Source: Nyssa sinensis
Taxonomy: Eukaryota; Streptophyta; Magnoliopsida; Cornales; Nyssaceae
Length of the DNA stretch: 64,000 bases
Reading direction: 5' to 3'
Assembly (NCBI GenBank): GCA_008638375.1
Contig: CM018043.1
Span: 53,704,947 to 53,768,946, forward strand
Each line of letters starts with the position of its first letter. Position 1 is the first letter of the stretch. This document shows positions 11,281-22,816 of the stretch, piece after piece. A program made the translations under genes and the position numbers. The notes under the pieces were generated by a model, which saw nothing but the letters and a program-made list of their open reading frames with translations, searched no databases and was not told the origin of the DNA.

Positions 11281-12085
11281 TTTTTTTATTTTTATTTTTT
11301 ACCCAAGAATACCAATTATGAATCAAATTGGGCCGAGAGGCCTATGGGCCGCGCTCTACATTTATTTTGTTAAGAAAGGTTTCAAGATTGGAGTCGTTGA
11401 AGTAGAGTGGGCTTAACAGTGATATCTTCTCCGAACTTTCCCCATTGTTAAACCCGAATATTTCCGCAGACCCACAAAAAGAAAAATGTGAAAGAAATGC
11501 TATACTGAACCGAGTCCAATGCAATTTTACAGTGGGCCGAACCCAACAAGCTTAAATTTCTAAATGAGCTCCAGTCTTGGGTTGGTTCACGCACCCTCAC
11601 ACTGGCGCAGTACTAGGTTCACTTCTTATCTATTTGTTGGCTCTATAATATATTATTAATAAATTTAATTATTTGTCAAAAATATCATAAATTAATATTA
11701 AATTCAGAAACAAACTCTGCCCCTTCTAAATAAAATTCCCTGCCTTTGTCTTGGGGGATGTTAGTGTAGTTTAGATTCAGCATATTAGTTAACTAATTAA
11801 TTAACCATTTAGAATCATTAATCTAGCTTCGTAATGTGTGATGATTTCATGTGCTTGGTGCCACCATAACAATTGAAATCAAAGGTTTAAGTTTCATACA
11901 TAACAGCTTTGAAGAGTCTTGTTTCCATGAATTTTGGTTACTATAAACCGACTAACTGAGTAATGTTTAATTTTTCTTCAATTTCTATCTCAAACTTAAG
12001 AGTCAATTCAGAGGATCAATACTAGTAATTTTTATATCCTGATCCTGCTCACCTTTGTGATCAGGTGTTAATCAGTTTATATATT
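11281..12085. other. intergenic, nothing recognised
   Basis: Mixed-composition DNA. The only open frames (for example minus 11342-11524) have no recognisable features. Confidence 0.5.
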
Positions 12086-12449
12086 GGTGTTAGTTATTTT
12101 TGTGTCCAGCTGCCACTCAATTTTTTTTTTTCTTTTTGATAATCTAGGTATTCTCCACCTTCTTGATTTATGAGTTACCAATGACTAATTTTGGAAGTGT
12201 CAATTCCGTCGCCTACAATCAGAGACACCATTTAAAACGTGGTACTCACTAGTTGGAGAATCGAACTCGAAACGTGTGCCTATCACACAGTCTCGCATCA
12301 TGCTCAAATTTGATTATTCATGTGAGACGTATATATGCAAGACCCACGTAATGTTCAACTAAACCAAAGTTTCACGGTAAAACTTTTTCACTGAATTTTT
12401 TCCATACGCAAACTAGAAATCATCACTCGAACAATCACACTCACTCACC

Positions 12450-12455
12450 AGTCAA
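12450..12455 (-). promoter_or_regulatory. W-box-like TTGACT in the PR-1 copy 1 promoter
   Basis: agtcaa on the plus strand reads TTGACT on the minus strand, the core recognised by WRKY factors and common in PR gene promoters. It is kept in copy 2 (15113-15118), where a second agtcaa follows at 15119-15124. Function is inferred. Confidence 0.4.
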
Positions 12456-12703
12456 AGTAAAAAACATCATGTGTTGCCCATCAAGGAAGCCCACTCTCCA
12501 TTAATCAACCCTCCCAATTTCAACACATTTAGAAAAAAAAAGTGAGACCATCCATTCCGAATGTTACCATTGGCCTAAAATTGCATGTGGAACTCCTTTC
12601 CATCCATCCATTAACGTGAAGGCCAAATGACCAGTGATTCCATTTCTTTCAAATAAATCTTGTGGTGTACAAAATACTGAACCATCACCAGCCCAATCGT
12701 CTC

Positions 12704-12711
12704 TATAAATA
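12704..12711 (+). promoter_or_regulatory. TATA box of PR-1 copy 1
   Basis: tataaata, 54 bp upstream of the ATG, within a block (ccatcaccagcccaatcgtc before it) conserved in copy 2 at about 15374. Confidence 0.7.
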
Positions 12712-12757
12712 ATGTACCTCAACCAAAGAGTTGGACACACCACACTAAGTTGAAGAA

Positions 12758-13285
12758 ATGGCCAAAGTCTTGCTAGCTTTACTGGCTCTAGCCATCTGCC
12801 ACAGCTCATTCTATGGTGTAGCACACCTGGTCGATTCCCGAGCTCCGGCGGTGCTACCCAACGACGCCAAAGAATACCTGAAAGCGCACAACCAAGCGAG
12901 AGCTAAAGTTGGGGTTGACCCTCTGAAGTGGAGCTATAGTCTAGCCAATGGCGCGAGCTGGCTGGTTCGACGCCAAAGAAACCTAAATGTTTGCAATTTT
13001 GCAAACATTACGGTTACCAAGTATGGTGTGAACCAGTTACTGGCCGGTGACCGGAGCATGGCGCCGAGCAACGTTGTGGATGCGTGGGTGGATGAAAAGA
13101 AGTATTATAAGTACGCGAAAAACTCGTGTGCACCAGACCACAAGTGCAATGTGTACAAGCAGGTAGTGTGGAGGAAGTCATTGGAGTTGGGTTGTGCACA
13201 AGCTACATGCAGCAAGGATGGCGGCTGTTTAACCATATGCTTATACAATCCTAGGGGAAATTATAAAGGACAGCGGCCGTACTAG
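12758..13285 (+). CDS. divergent PR-1 / CAP-superfamily secreted protein, 175 aa
   Basis: Intronless, as usual for plant PR-1 genes. Residues 1 to about 23 form a signal peptide (hydrophobic AKVLLALLALAI then small residues), so the product is secreted. The CAP domain follows: YLKAHNQARAKVGV (His44), PLKWSYSLA, VVDAWVDEKKYY, QVVWRKS...LGCAQATC, and a C-terminal NPRGNYKGQRPY, the classical PR-1 end. Family PR-1 proteins are antimicrobial, sterol-binding apoplastic proteins. Two hallmark sites are changed: the YGEN motif reads YGVN (Val91 for Glu) and the GHYTQVVW motif reads NVYKQVVW (Val132 for His). Cavity chemistry may therefore be altered. Length is near the usual 160-180 aa. The start codon is fixed by the signal peptide and the TATA spacing. 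Confidence 0.9.
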   Translation: MAKVLLALLALAICHSSFYGVAHLVDSRAPAVLPNDAKEYLKAHNQARAKVGVDPLKWSYSLANGASWLVRRQRNLNVCNFANITVTKYGVNQLLAGDRSMAPSNVVDAWVDEKKYYKYAKNSCAPDHKCNVYKQVVWRKSLELGCAQATCSKDGGCLTICLYNPRGNYKGQRPY

Positions 13286-13529
13286 AGTTGAGGTTTAATG
13301 TAGCACTTTGCAAGTGCAGTGTGTGTCTATATTGGAGCATTCAACATGGTTTTAAAGCTTCAATTCCCACTGTGTTCCTTGTTTCTCAAGGGAAGAAAAT
13401 GAATAATAAATAAAATAAATAAATGTTGAACAGATAGACAGGGCATGTGGTCCATTTTTTTAGCTAGTTTTACTGTCTCAAATATAATAGCTAAATTATA
13501 GTGTCAAAAAATGCTATATATGCAAACAG

Positions 13530-13552
13530 CCCCCCCCCCCCCCCCCCCCCCC
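13530..13552 (+). repeat. poly(C) tract, 23 nt
   Basis: Uninterrupted C run in the 3' flank of PR-1 copy 1. The equivalent site in copy 2 is a short interrupted cacccccgccccctctc (from about 16139). Confidence 0.9.
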
Positions 13553-13880
13553 TTTTCTTTTTTTTTCAACTTTTATACAATTTTCATAAAAATCACTTTC
13601 CCACATAATAATCCTAACCACCAAACAGGGCCTATAGTGGTAGTGAACTCATTTTTTTTTTATGAGCAAGCTGACAACAAGCAAAAACTGAAAAAGAAAG
13701 GTACCCTCACAGCAGAGGGAATATTAATTTGTAACAGTCCAAAGAAGAAAATTGGGAGCTTTCAATCTAAAATTCTGTCATCCGTAATTTGCTTCGCATA
13801 GCCAGCAATGACATGACCACTACATTTGTCTCACGCTTAGAGTTAAAATATTAATAATAAGGTAAGGAAAGGATCATGGA

Positions 13881-14063
13881 TAGTGTGTGAAGGTCATGTT
13901 TTTCACCCTATTTACATCAAATGTGAATAGATACACACATTAGCTTGTATGATATATAACTATCTAATGCTGATCTTACCATGATAAACTTTCACCAAAT
14001 TTCATATACATATTTATGTATTTACGGAGGTTAGTCCTCTGTAAGCAGTAAGTTACGTTCTTG

Positions 14064-14106
<43 letters not shown>

Positions 14107-14385
14107 GGTGTTAAATAAAATAATATGAAATTTGTATATCACACTATCTATATATATATACATATATAATTTTCTTAATTTATTTTACAAATATATTTTA
14201 TTAAGAGTTTGGTTTTTAAATTAGGTCAGTTTATCCAAATTTTAAATCGGAATCAATTCGAATAAACCGGTTTTAGAATCGATCCAACTCAAAACCTTCT
14301 TTAGAATCGATCCAACCCGACCCATTCGGTTCAAGTTAGTTTGGTTCTACAGTTCTCAATTTTTATATGCACCCCTAATTGATGC
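13881..14385. other. spacer between PR-1 duplication units
   Basis: Holds a (TA)n microsatellite at 14065-14103 and, at about 14220-14380, AT-rich sequence ending gcacccctaat. That end resembles hAT MITE ends (TAGGGGTG), but no matching left terminus was found. Confidence 0.5.
14065..14103. repeat. (TA)n microsatellite
   Basis: About 19 uninterrupted TA units between the two PR-1 copies. Confidence 0.9.
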
Positions 14386-15373
14386 TAGTTATTTTGTGTC
14401 CTACTACCACTCAATTTGGGCACAAGTGACTAGTATCGGCCTTCTAAATTAATTAGCAAGCAAATGCCACCTCATTTGACATAAAAGCTAGTTTTAATGA
14501 GCAATACTATACTTTTCAAATTTGTTTCTCAAATGATATGACACTATACTACAAACAATATTTTAAATCATATAATTAATATAATTATAACACATCATTT
14601 GTTATACAAATTTAAAAAGTGTAACAATAATGAGTTTTAACCCACCAGCCAAATTGCATATAATATAGCAAGAAAAACAAATTTAGCGAGAAGGTCTCGC
14701 CAGTGGTATCATGCTCAAATTTGATTATTTATGTGAGAGTGAATCTTACTGTCACATGAATAATTAAATTTTGAGAGGGGTTGGCTTTGAACTTGACGGA
14801 GACAAATTAGAAGGGGTTTTTAGTTGTTGGATTTAAAATGGTTCTCGGGTTGGTGTGAGTAACATGAACTCTTAATCTGAACCAACTCAAAATTTCGGGT
14901 TCTAAAAATTGTCCAACACAAACTCATTTAATTCTAAGTCAACCTGAATCGTCAAGTCGAGTCGGGGCCGTCTCCTTTGTGCACTCCTATGTAAAATTCA
15001 TGTGAATTGTCTCTAACTTTAAGCGAAAGTCTCGTGCTAATACCTTTCCACTGTTAACTTCTTTCCCACATGCAGAGTAGAGCACATTACTAGACGATCA
15101 CACTCACTCACCAGTCAAAGTCAAAAACATCATCTGTTGCCCATCAACGAAGCCCACTTTTCATTAATCAACCCTACCAATTTTAACACACACTTGGAAT
15201 ACAGTGAGACCATCCATTCCGATTGTTACCATTGAGCTAAAATTGCACGTGGACAGTTGAACTCCTTTCTATCCATCCATTAACGTGAAGGCCAAATGAC
15301 CAGTGATTCCATTTCTTTTCAAATAAATGTTGTGGTGTACAAAATAGTGAACCATCACCAGCCCAATCGTCTC

Positions 15374-15381
15374 TATAAAAA
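15374..15381 (+). promoter_or_regulatory. TATA box of PR-1 copy 2
   Basis: tataaaaa, one or two bases different from copy 1, 54 bp before the ancestral ATG at 15428. Confidence 0.6.
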
Positions 15382-15427
15382 ATGCACCTCAACCAAAGAG
15401 TTGAACACACCACCTAAAGTAGAAGAA

Positions 15428-15963
15428 ATGGCCAAAGTCTTGCTAGCTTACTGGCTCTAGCCATATGCCACAGCCCATTCTATGGTGTAGCACACCGAGT
15501 CGATTACAGAGCTCCAGCTGTGCTACCCAACGATGCCCAAGAATACCTGAAAGCGCACAACCAAGCTAGAGCTAAAGTTGGGGTTAGCCCTCTCAAGTGG
15601 AGCTATAGTCTAGCCAAAGGCGCGAGCTGGCTGGTTCGACCCCAAAGAAACTTAAATGTTTGCAAGTTTGCAAACATTACAGGTACTGAGTATAATATTT
15701 ATGGTACGAACCAGTCACTGGCGGGTGACTCGACCATGGCGCTGAGCGACATTATGGATGCGTGGGTGGATGAAAAGAAGTATTATAACTACACGAGAAA
15801 CTCGTGCACGCCGAACCACAAGTGCGGTGTGTACAAGCAGGTGGTGTGGAGGAAGTCATTGGAATTGGGTTGTGCACAAGCTACATGCAGCGGGGATGGT
15901 GGCCGTTTAACCATATCCCTATACAATCCTGGGGGAAATTATAAAGGACAGTGGCCGTACTAG
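15428..15963 (+). pseudogene. PR-1/CAP copy 2, frameshifted in the signal peptide
   Basis: The ATG at 15428 matches copy 1, but one T is missing (gctagcttactgg against gctagctttactgg in copy 1). The frame therefore closes at a TAG after ten codons. The remaining CAP frame stays open to 15963 but has no in-frame ATG near its start; the first usable codon there is a GTG at 15520. The domain retains HNQARAKVGV, WVDEKKYY, QVVWRKS and the C-terminal NYKGQWPY. It has a small insertion (YNIYGTNQSLAG against YGVNQLLAG) and lacks the same Glu and His as copy 1. The intact remainder means either a recent pseudogene or a one-base assembly error. Confidence 0.8.
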
Positions 15964-16305
15964 AGGTTTAGTGTAACACTTTGTAAGTGCAGTGTCTACT
16001 TTGGAGCATTCAACATGGTTTTGAAGCTTCAATTCCCACTGTGTTCCTTGTGTCTCAAGGGATGAAAATAAATAAAATAAATAAATGTTGAACAGATAAA
16101 CAGTGTGGTCCATTTTTTGGCTAGTTTTACTGTATATGCACCCCCGCCCCCTCTCTCTATTTTTTTTTCTCTTTCTTTAACTTCTATACAATTTTCTTAA
16201 AAATCGCTTTCCCACGTAATAATCCTAACCACCAAAGGTAATGAACTACTTGATCAAGAGAGTTGAAGTTAAAAAATTGATAATAAGGTGAGGAAAGGAT
16301 CATGG

Positions 16306-16975
16306 ACAGAGTTCATCTAGCAAATAAATAAAGAAATCAAGTCCAATATATACTTCACTATTAATATTAGTCCGAACAAAATTCGAAAACCAAAATATAT
16401 AAAAAAATGGGACAAAAGTCGGGTCAAAATTTTTTTCCCATTTTTCAGGTCGTATATTGGGTTACTTCGAGTCATCAAGAATCCGACAAGATACTTTGCC
16501 TTAGAACGGGACTTGGAATGCGCCCATTGGTGAATGAAATCAAAGGCCACTTATTATACATCAAACTAGACCTCACCTTAATAAGCTTTTTAAAAAATAG
16601 AAAATAATATACTATAAATTTATTTTTAAGTCAGTGAGAGCAGAACTTTCACAATGCTTGCACTACATGAAAATTATTTTTAAATCAGTGATCACTCCAT
16701 CTAGATAATAATATCAAACATAAGCACCACTTTTATATACAAAACTCAAGCGCAGACTTCATAACTGTTTCAAAACATTACAGAATCAAAAGATACTCTT
16801 TGACAGAGCAAAATGGAGATTACATTGCACAAAAAAATTTAAGTGTAGGCCTTCCCAAACTAATCCTCCTCTTTCTGGCTCCCTCGTCTTTCTCATTTGT
16901 ACAAAAATAAAAAAGATACAAATCTAAAGATGATGCAAATGAGCTCAAGTCTTAGGAATTGACCTGTGCTACCAA
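16306..16975. other. intergenic / 3'UTR of the minus-strand DUF547 gene
   Basis: The part nearest 16975 is probably 3'UTR of the convergent gene. Between about 16390 and 16495 is a short repeat (aagtcgggtcaaaattttttt ... cgagtcatcaa) that recurs at 25930-26035. Confidence 0.5.
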
Positions 16976-19900
16976 TCATTTCACCAGCTCTTTTGATATG
17001 AGATACCGAAAAGCAAAATTATGAGGAACCCATTGGATGCTCTTGCGGGACTTCCCAACCTGACATTTCTTAATACTCTTCCTCAGAGATTCAGGTAAAG
17101 ATTGTTGGATCATTTCCATCACACCTGCAGGACTCAAACCCGAATCCTTTGCATAGGACTCCACAATCTTTGGTATAAGGATTTTCTGGTCCTTTCGTAT
17201 ACCAAAGGTAGCCCGAAGGTACTCTTCTTTTGCAGCTTCCAGCTCTTGAAATATTCTCTTGGGTGTGTAAACGCGGACCTGAAAATGAACAATAGACGCA
17301 ACATACCTTGGATCAGACAAGAAGTATCTAAACAGATATATGTACTTTCTAGTTTCTTTGTTTATTTGCTTCACTATTTTTATTCAAGTTCTTCAGTTTT
17401 TTTTTTATCAGTTATGTCCTTCAGCTTTACTTCATCTTACATATAATTTGGCTGAAAGGGCAAATGCTAACCAAGAGAACAGAAGATTACTATAGCCCTT
17501 GGTATCCTCTAGAAAAACTTAAAAGGGTAAAAGGAAAGGCAAACCAGGATTTTGATGTGAGATTTTCCAGCTGCATTAGACAAAACATTTCTGCCCTATT
17601 GTAGCAACAAACTTCCACACAAGTCACAACTACTACTGAATTTTGACAAGAACATCATCCACCTTCCATTCCCTAGTCTATAGACAGCTCTCTCAGACAC
17701 AGAATGAGTGATCAGCTATTACTTCTGTTCACCACTCCAGCAATGTTTAACTTGGCTGCAGAGGTTGATTCACACTTCACCACAAAAGTTCTAGCCAGTG
17801 CAATAGAACCTCCACCTGAAGAGCTTCCACTGCAAGCAGAGAGCAAGCCTCTGAAATCTCTAGACACCAGCCTTAAGATTTGTATTAATGACCCCAGTTC
17901 CAAGTATGGAAAAATGAAAAGTACCAAGCTTGGTTGAAGGAACCCCCTCCTAGCCCATCATGAGGCAAAAGTTGATTGACAAACTATTTTCATAAAGATG
18001 CTCAATTACATTTTGTAATTTTGTAAGTTAGAATAAAGAGTTACCAAAAACACACTTTAACTTTTGTGAAAGCCACAGTTTTTGGGCTTGATGGACTTTG
18101 CATACTCTATGGGCCAACTCTTTTCCATCTACCACATTATGGATAGGAGGATATTTGTCTTACTGGGGTCAGGGCAAGTATTATTTTTTTGATAAGTATT
18201 ATGCATTTCTACTTTTCTTTTGGCAATAACTGAAACCAATAAGAAGTGAAATTCAGAAGTCAAGACATATATGCAGATATTATGACCCAAATTCACAACT
18301 AGGGATTGCTAAACTTGACACTGGAGTTCAACCTTGGTTTTGAAAATTAATCTCCACGGAACATTGTCGAGCAGCCAAGAGAATTATTGTGCGGGAGCTA
18401 AAAGCACAGTGCAGGCATTTACCAAAGGATTTTTATTATGCAAGGATAGATACTCAACTCAACAAAGCCTTTATCTGAACATCTAAGGATAGATGTGAAT
18501 AAATTTTAATTTAAGCTATAGTAATTTTCACCAATTACAAAAAAAAATTTGGTTAGTTTGATGAATCATCAACTTCGTGAATTCAAGAATTCTAAAAGCT
18601 ATATATAAAAGTCCAACAATTTTTACATTGCATATAAAGGAGTGTGAGTGGTGAAAAGAAAATCATAAAACAGAGTAAGGCAGTACCGCAGGATCAGAAT
18701 GGCTTCCTGAACATAAAGCGAAGTGTAAAAGGGGTTCTGGATGCTCAATCGCAGATGCTTGCCGTTCATCTCCGTTCTTAAATTTTGTTTTTGAAGAAAG
18801 TAACAACCGCAGCCACTACATGCAGAAGAAAGTTTTATCAGCCACACAACAACGATAAAATTAATTGAAACTACCATACTAAAGGTAAAAACTGGCAAAG
18901 AATAATGTGATTGGTCATCTGGTAATAAGAACTTCAAATGATTCAGAAAAAATTTTTTCCGTTCGTTTTTTTCTTTTCAGAGAGAGAGAGAGAGAGAGAA
19001 CATGAACAGGAAACCAAGAAGAATGGCTTTAATGACTAATAATAGGTTTTAGGCCCAGAACCCAACTCAGCCACATGCACGAAAATCATGTAGCCTGGAC
19101 ATAAATGCCTTTTTCAATTACAAAAAAATTTATGTCAAATGATTATAGTAGATACAAAAAACTTCAAAAGAAAACCCTTGGCATGGGATCTACCTGTCCA
19201 GGACGAGACATGCGACATCCAAGGATGGAACTCTGTATCATGTCTGCACTTACTATGTGACCCCCAACATTATAGGCAGCCTGGATTAAATGAGGTGTAA
19301 GAAATTTTTGAAACCAAATTTCCTTTCAAGAGAAACCAATGAGGCTCTTCTTACTTTCAAGAGCAGAAAAACTCTTTTCACATTGTTCTGTGAAATCCCA
19401 TAAGCCAAAAATGCCTGTTTAGAAACAGGAATTGATTATTACGCACTCAGTAAAAAAAACAGAACTGGATAACACTGTAAGGTTAACATTTGTATTGATG
19501 AGATTCACTACATGCATCACCAAAGCATTGTGTACGTTGATCCAGAATGCTAGCTTCTCCTCATGTTTCATCTTCCTCGGATCTACTTCTTCTAATTTAC
19601 AGGTAAGTGACCTATGACATATTACAAACTCAATGAGTATAATAAAAAGTGCAAGGAACCATAGATTTCAAATTAAGTTTACCATGCTACAATATACCTA
19701 AGTCATGATGTTCTTGCAATAAGGACATGTCATAAAGACTCACCTGAAATTTTGTAACATGTGCTCAACATCACCCAATTTCTTACTATCTTTATATAAA
19801 CACGGCACTTCAATCATTGTGCTGTAAGGTCCACTGAACTCCTTTAATCCTTCCACATAGAAAGGGTTATCTAACCGTATATCAAAAGATGAATCTTTCC

Positions 19901-20204
19901 TAAACCCTGGACTCCACATATCACATGGTTCTTTTGGAGAAAATGCACTCATTGGTGAAAAAGATGAATTGGGAGATGCAATGCCATGATTTGTCAAAGG
20001 TGGGTCTCCAAGCTTCCAATATATCGCTGACATGCACTTTATCATATCTTCAGAAAGTCTGTTGGGTGTCTCTGGAATATGGTCGGAAATACAGGTGCCA
20101 AGATGCTCTGCCAGACTGATTACACTTGAAGCAGTATTCTCCGTATACTGTAGAGAAGACAATAAAAATCAAAACCAGCAGAAAACCATCCAAATTGTCC
20201 TATG

Positions 20205-20260
<56 letters not shown>

Positions 20261-22816
20261 GGGGGGGGGGGTAACTAGTCTCCTCTACAATCTATTTTCA
20301 TGTGATTTATTTGCAGTTGCAAGTGGAACATCAAAAGCAGAGGTCCACATCAAATTATAGAGCTATGGTTTCAGCACTTCACCAATAGCCATCCCACCTC
20401 TTCTCTTCTCAGCAAAATATAAACAAATAAACAGTAAACATATGAGACAATTGAATTACAGGTACCATCCCACACTCAGTAATGTGACTAGTAATTGGCA
20501 ATGGAGGGGAGTCAAACTCCATTTGATGAGAATTACAAGATTATGTGATTAACTTTAGTTACCTCCATCATGGACAAAGGCTGGGAGTGACAAGCCCATA
20601 CAGCTTTCCCCAGAGACTCCACTGGAGGAGAAGTTCTAGTTGATAGAGCTGAACGTTGTGATAGTGATGAATGGCAGCGGTGAACACTGGAATCTAATAG
20701 CTTCTCTTCTCCTCCTCCTATATTATTGGTTTCATTCCACGGATTGGCAAGCAACTGACAGCTAGCATGAACTGTTGAAGTTTCCCTCTTTGATTTAATA
20801 TCAGAACTGTGAACGTCTTGACATCTTCCTCTCGGGGTATCTGAGGGCGATTTTAATCTTTCATCCTTTTTAGATGGAGATAGAGAGGAAATTTGTTGAT
20901 CATATGCTTTTCGGTACAGTGAGAGAAGATATTGTTCCAAATGCACAACTTCTAACTCTAATACTGCAATTTCTTTAATTAGTTCTGTGGCCGGCTGGAA
21001 TTAAAAAAAAAATTTGTTTCAATGCAACCACAAAGAAATAGTGGCAATTAAAGAAAAATCACTAGTCCAAAATTAATTATGCTTCCTAAACAAACATCTA
21101 TGTTGAGATGCACACCCAAAACAGTCAAAATAGTGACAGTTCTAAAACTTCAAAAAAATGTAAAAACACAATAAAAAGGAAATGAATCAAAATTGAGGGC
21201 AATGCAATGAGCTATACAAGTACTTCATAAAAATATACATGAAGAGAGATTTTGAAAAAAGGGAAAAAAAAAAAAACTCTCATCTGTTTCAATAAAATGA
21301 AACAAGAGGAAGCTACCTTAGGCATTGAGATTTCATTTGTGATATCACGAGAGGAAGACCTATAACCCAGTGCTTTTTCTAGAGCACTGCGGACAACAAC
21401 TTGGTCCTGTAATCTTTTCTCAAGCTGTAGAATCTGCATACAAGATAAAATAAATTGTTCAATAATATCACCACAAATCTGTTGCCTGGTTACAATACAC
21501 GACCTAATCCAGTCAGTGGCAAGAAAATGACAAGTTTGAGCCTTTTGAATCTTCTTGAGTCTGGAGATCTAGAAGTGCAGTTCTGTTCTTTTTGCTTCAA
21601 AGATTTTGAATTTCAGTGTTAGGGAACCTCTAAAAGTTTGGGTATCAAGATCTACAAGTTTATTCTGTACCTCTTGCCTCAAAGTATTTTGGACTTCAGC
21701 ATTAGGTGATTGTTTCTTCTTGGTCTTGACACAGTCCTTCAAGTGCCCCATATCCTGACAACAAATCACTTCTTTGTTTGAGAGTTCGGTGTTCAACTAT
21801 CTGAAATTGCCATTAGTCTAATAGCAAATGCATAGGATAATCAAAGGGGCAAAAAAAATGTCATCATAACAATGCTCCTGCAAAAACTGTGCTCAATGGT
21901 TCAATAAAAAAAATACACAAAAGCAGATATTCAAACAAGTGGTAAGATAATCAGGTCATGATGTTGCAACTTCCCCTTCTTCTCTTTCCTGGGGGTGTAC
22001 TGCAAGTTCCATTCAGGTATATGGTACTAAATAGTGAGGACAGAGGAGCGAAATCCTTACCAACTTCAAACGGTGAGAAGCTTCGACGGCCTGGTCCAAG
22101 TTACCTTTCTCAAGTCCTCTCTTATCAGGGAAACTGCCATTGCAAAACAACAACAAAAAAGAGTCAACAGAAATTGACTGGAGAAGAAAACATGTTGAAG
22201 CTTCCAGTTGCTAGTGCATCTTTGGCCACTTTAAAGAAGAAGATCAAGCTACCACATATTTCAGTAAATAGTTTATTACAAAGAAGAAGACCTACCACAT
22301 GTGGGTCTTGTAGTGATCATTTTACCATAACTCATCTCAAAACGGTTTCTAGTGAGATTCAATAGCAATTATTACCCGAATAATTACTAAATACTAATCA
22401 GAAGATAATAGAACTTAAACAAAAATCTATAACTTATAAGCAGATAAGACATAAGACATGCCTTGAAAGCCCAGATTGAAGATTTACCTCTTTTCATTCT
22501 GGACACAAAGCTTTGGAGATTTTCTCTAATCGCAATCAAATGATTCAATTAAACTAGGGAAAATTGCAGCCCAAAAATCAGAGTGCAATAAATATATGTT
22601 TTATTAGTATTTTCACTTGTAAAACAGACCATGTCTAGCCGCGACAGCTCTAATTTTCACTTTCCCTAATAACCCATTTCAGAAGTCTTTCCAATTCAAG
22701 AAATCCATCAACTTCAAATACCAAAAACTGAATAACGAAAAATTACCAAGTAACAGAAAATATAATGGCTACCTCTTAGAACGCTCGTGTCTAGAAGTCA
22801 CTCCCAGTCCATGCAT
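16976..22816 (-). CDS. leucine-zipper MIP1-type / DUF547 protein, 610 aa, 11 coding exons
   Basis: Coding exons in transcript order: 22816-22773, 22133-22061, 21754-21671, 21433-21317, 20994-20563, 20147-19744, 19611-19512, 19414-19355, 19280-19194, 18815-18687, 17278-16976. All junctions are GT-AG and sum to 1833 nt in one frame. Residues about 50-135 form the coiled-coil 'Lzipper-MIP1' region (EILQLEKRLQDQ; ELIKEIAVLELEVVHLEQ). A Ser-rich variable linker follows (about 140-250) with TSPPVESL. The C-terminal half is DUF547 (about 385-510: EEKLAFWINVHNALVMH, GCRMSRPGQ, DPAVRVYTPKR), then the conserved tail WVPHNFAFRYLISKELV. Plant members are related to MIP1-like ternary-complex-factor proteins; molecular function is poorly known. 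Start chosen because MHGLGVTSRHERSK-S matches the usual family N-terminus. No frameshift or stop is seen. Exon 7 uses a TCATAG acceptor, giving RSLTCKLEEVDP. Confidence 0.9.
20205..20271. repeat. compound (TA)n(GA)n(G)n microsatellite in an intron
   Basis: Lies in the DUF547 gene intron between exons 5 and 6 (20148-20562): about 12 TA units, then GA units with one AA interruption, then a G run of about 11. Confidence 0.9.

Larger units (their letters stand above)
12086..13880 (+). repeat. tandem duplication unit, copy 1 (PR-1 gene and flanks)
   Basis: Matches copy 2 at 14386-16305 in upstream DNA (gttagttattttNgtgtcc; catgctcaaatttgattatt), promoter, coding sequence and 3' flank (ataataaggtRaggaaaggatcatgga). 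ATG-to-ATG offset is 2670 bp. The coding and proximal promoter parts are the best conserved. Copy 2 carries extra insertions upstream. A SINE-like segment with B-box-like 'gagaatcgaactcgaa' (minus sense) lies near 12140-12290. Confidence 0.8.
14386..16305 (+). repeat. tandem duplication unit, copy 2 (PR-1 pseudogene and flanks)
   Basis: Second copy of the 12086-13880 unit. It is longer because of extra sequence at about 14410-14700 and 14740-15060 upstream of the gene. Promoter block, coding region and 3' flank are clearly collinear with copy 1. Confidence 0.8.

Noticed and set aside
17704..17937. Paired open frames on both strands inside the last DUF547 intron
   Set aside because: The gene model is complete without it, and the minus-strand frame does not match the family sequence at that position.
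22006..22365. Plus-strand frame overlapping exon 2 of the DUF547 gene
   Set aside because: Shadow of the real minus-strand exon (22133-22061) and its flanking introns.
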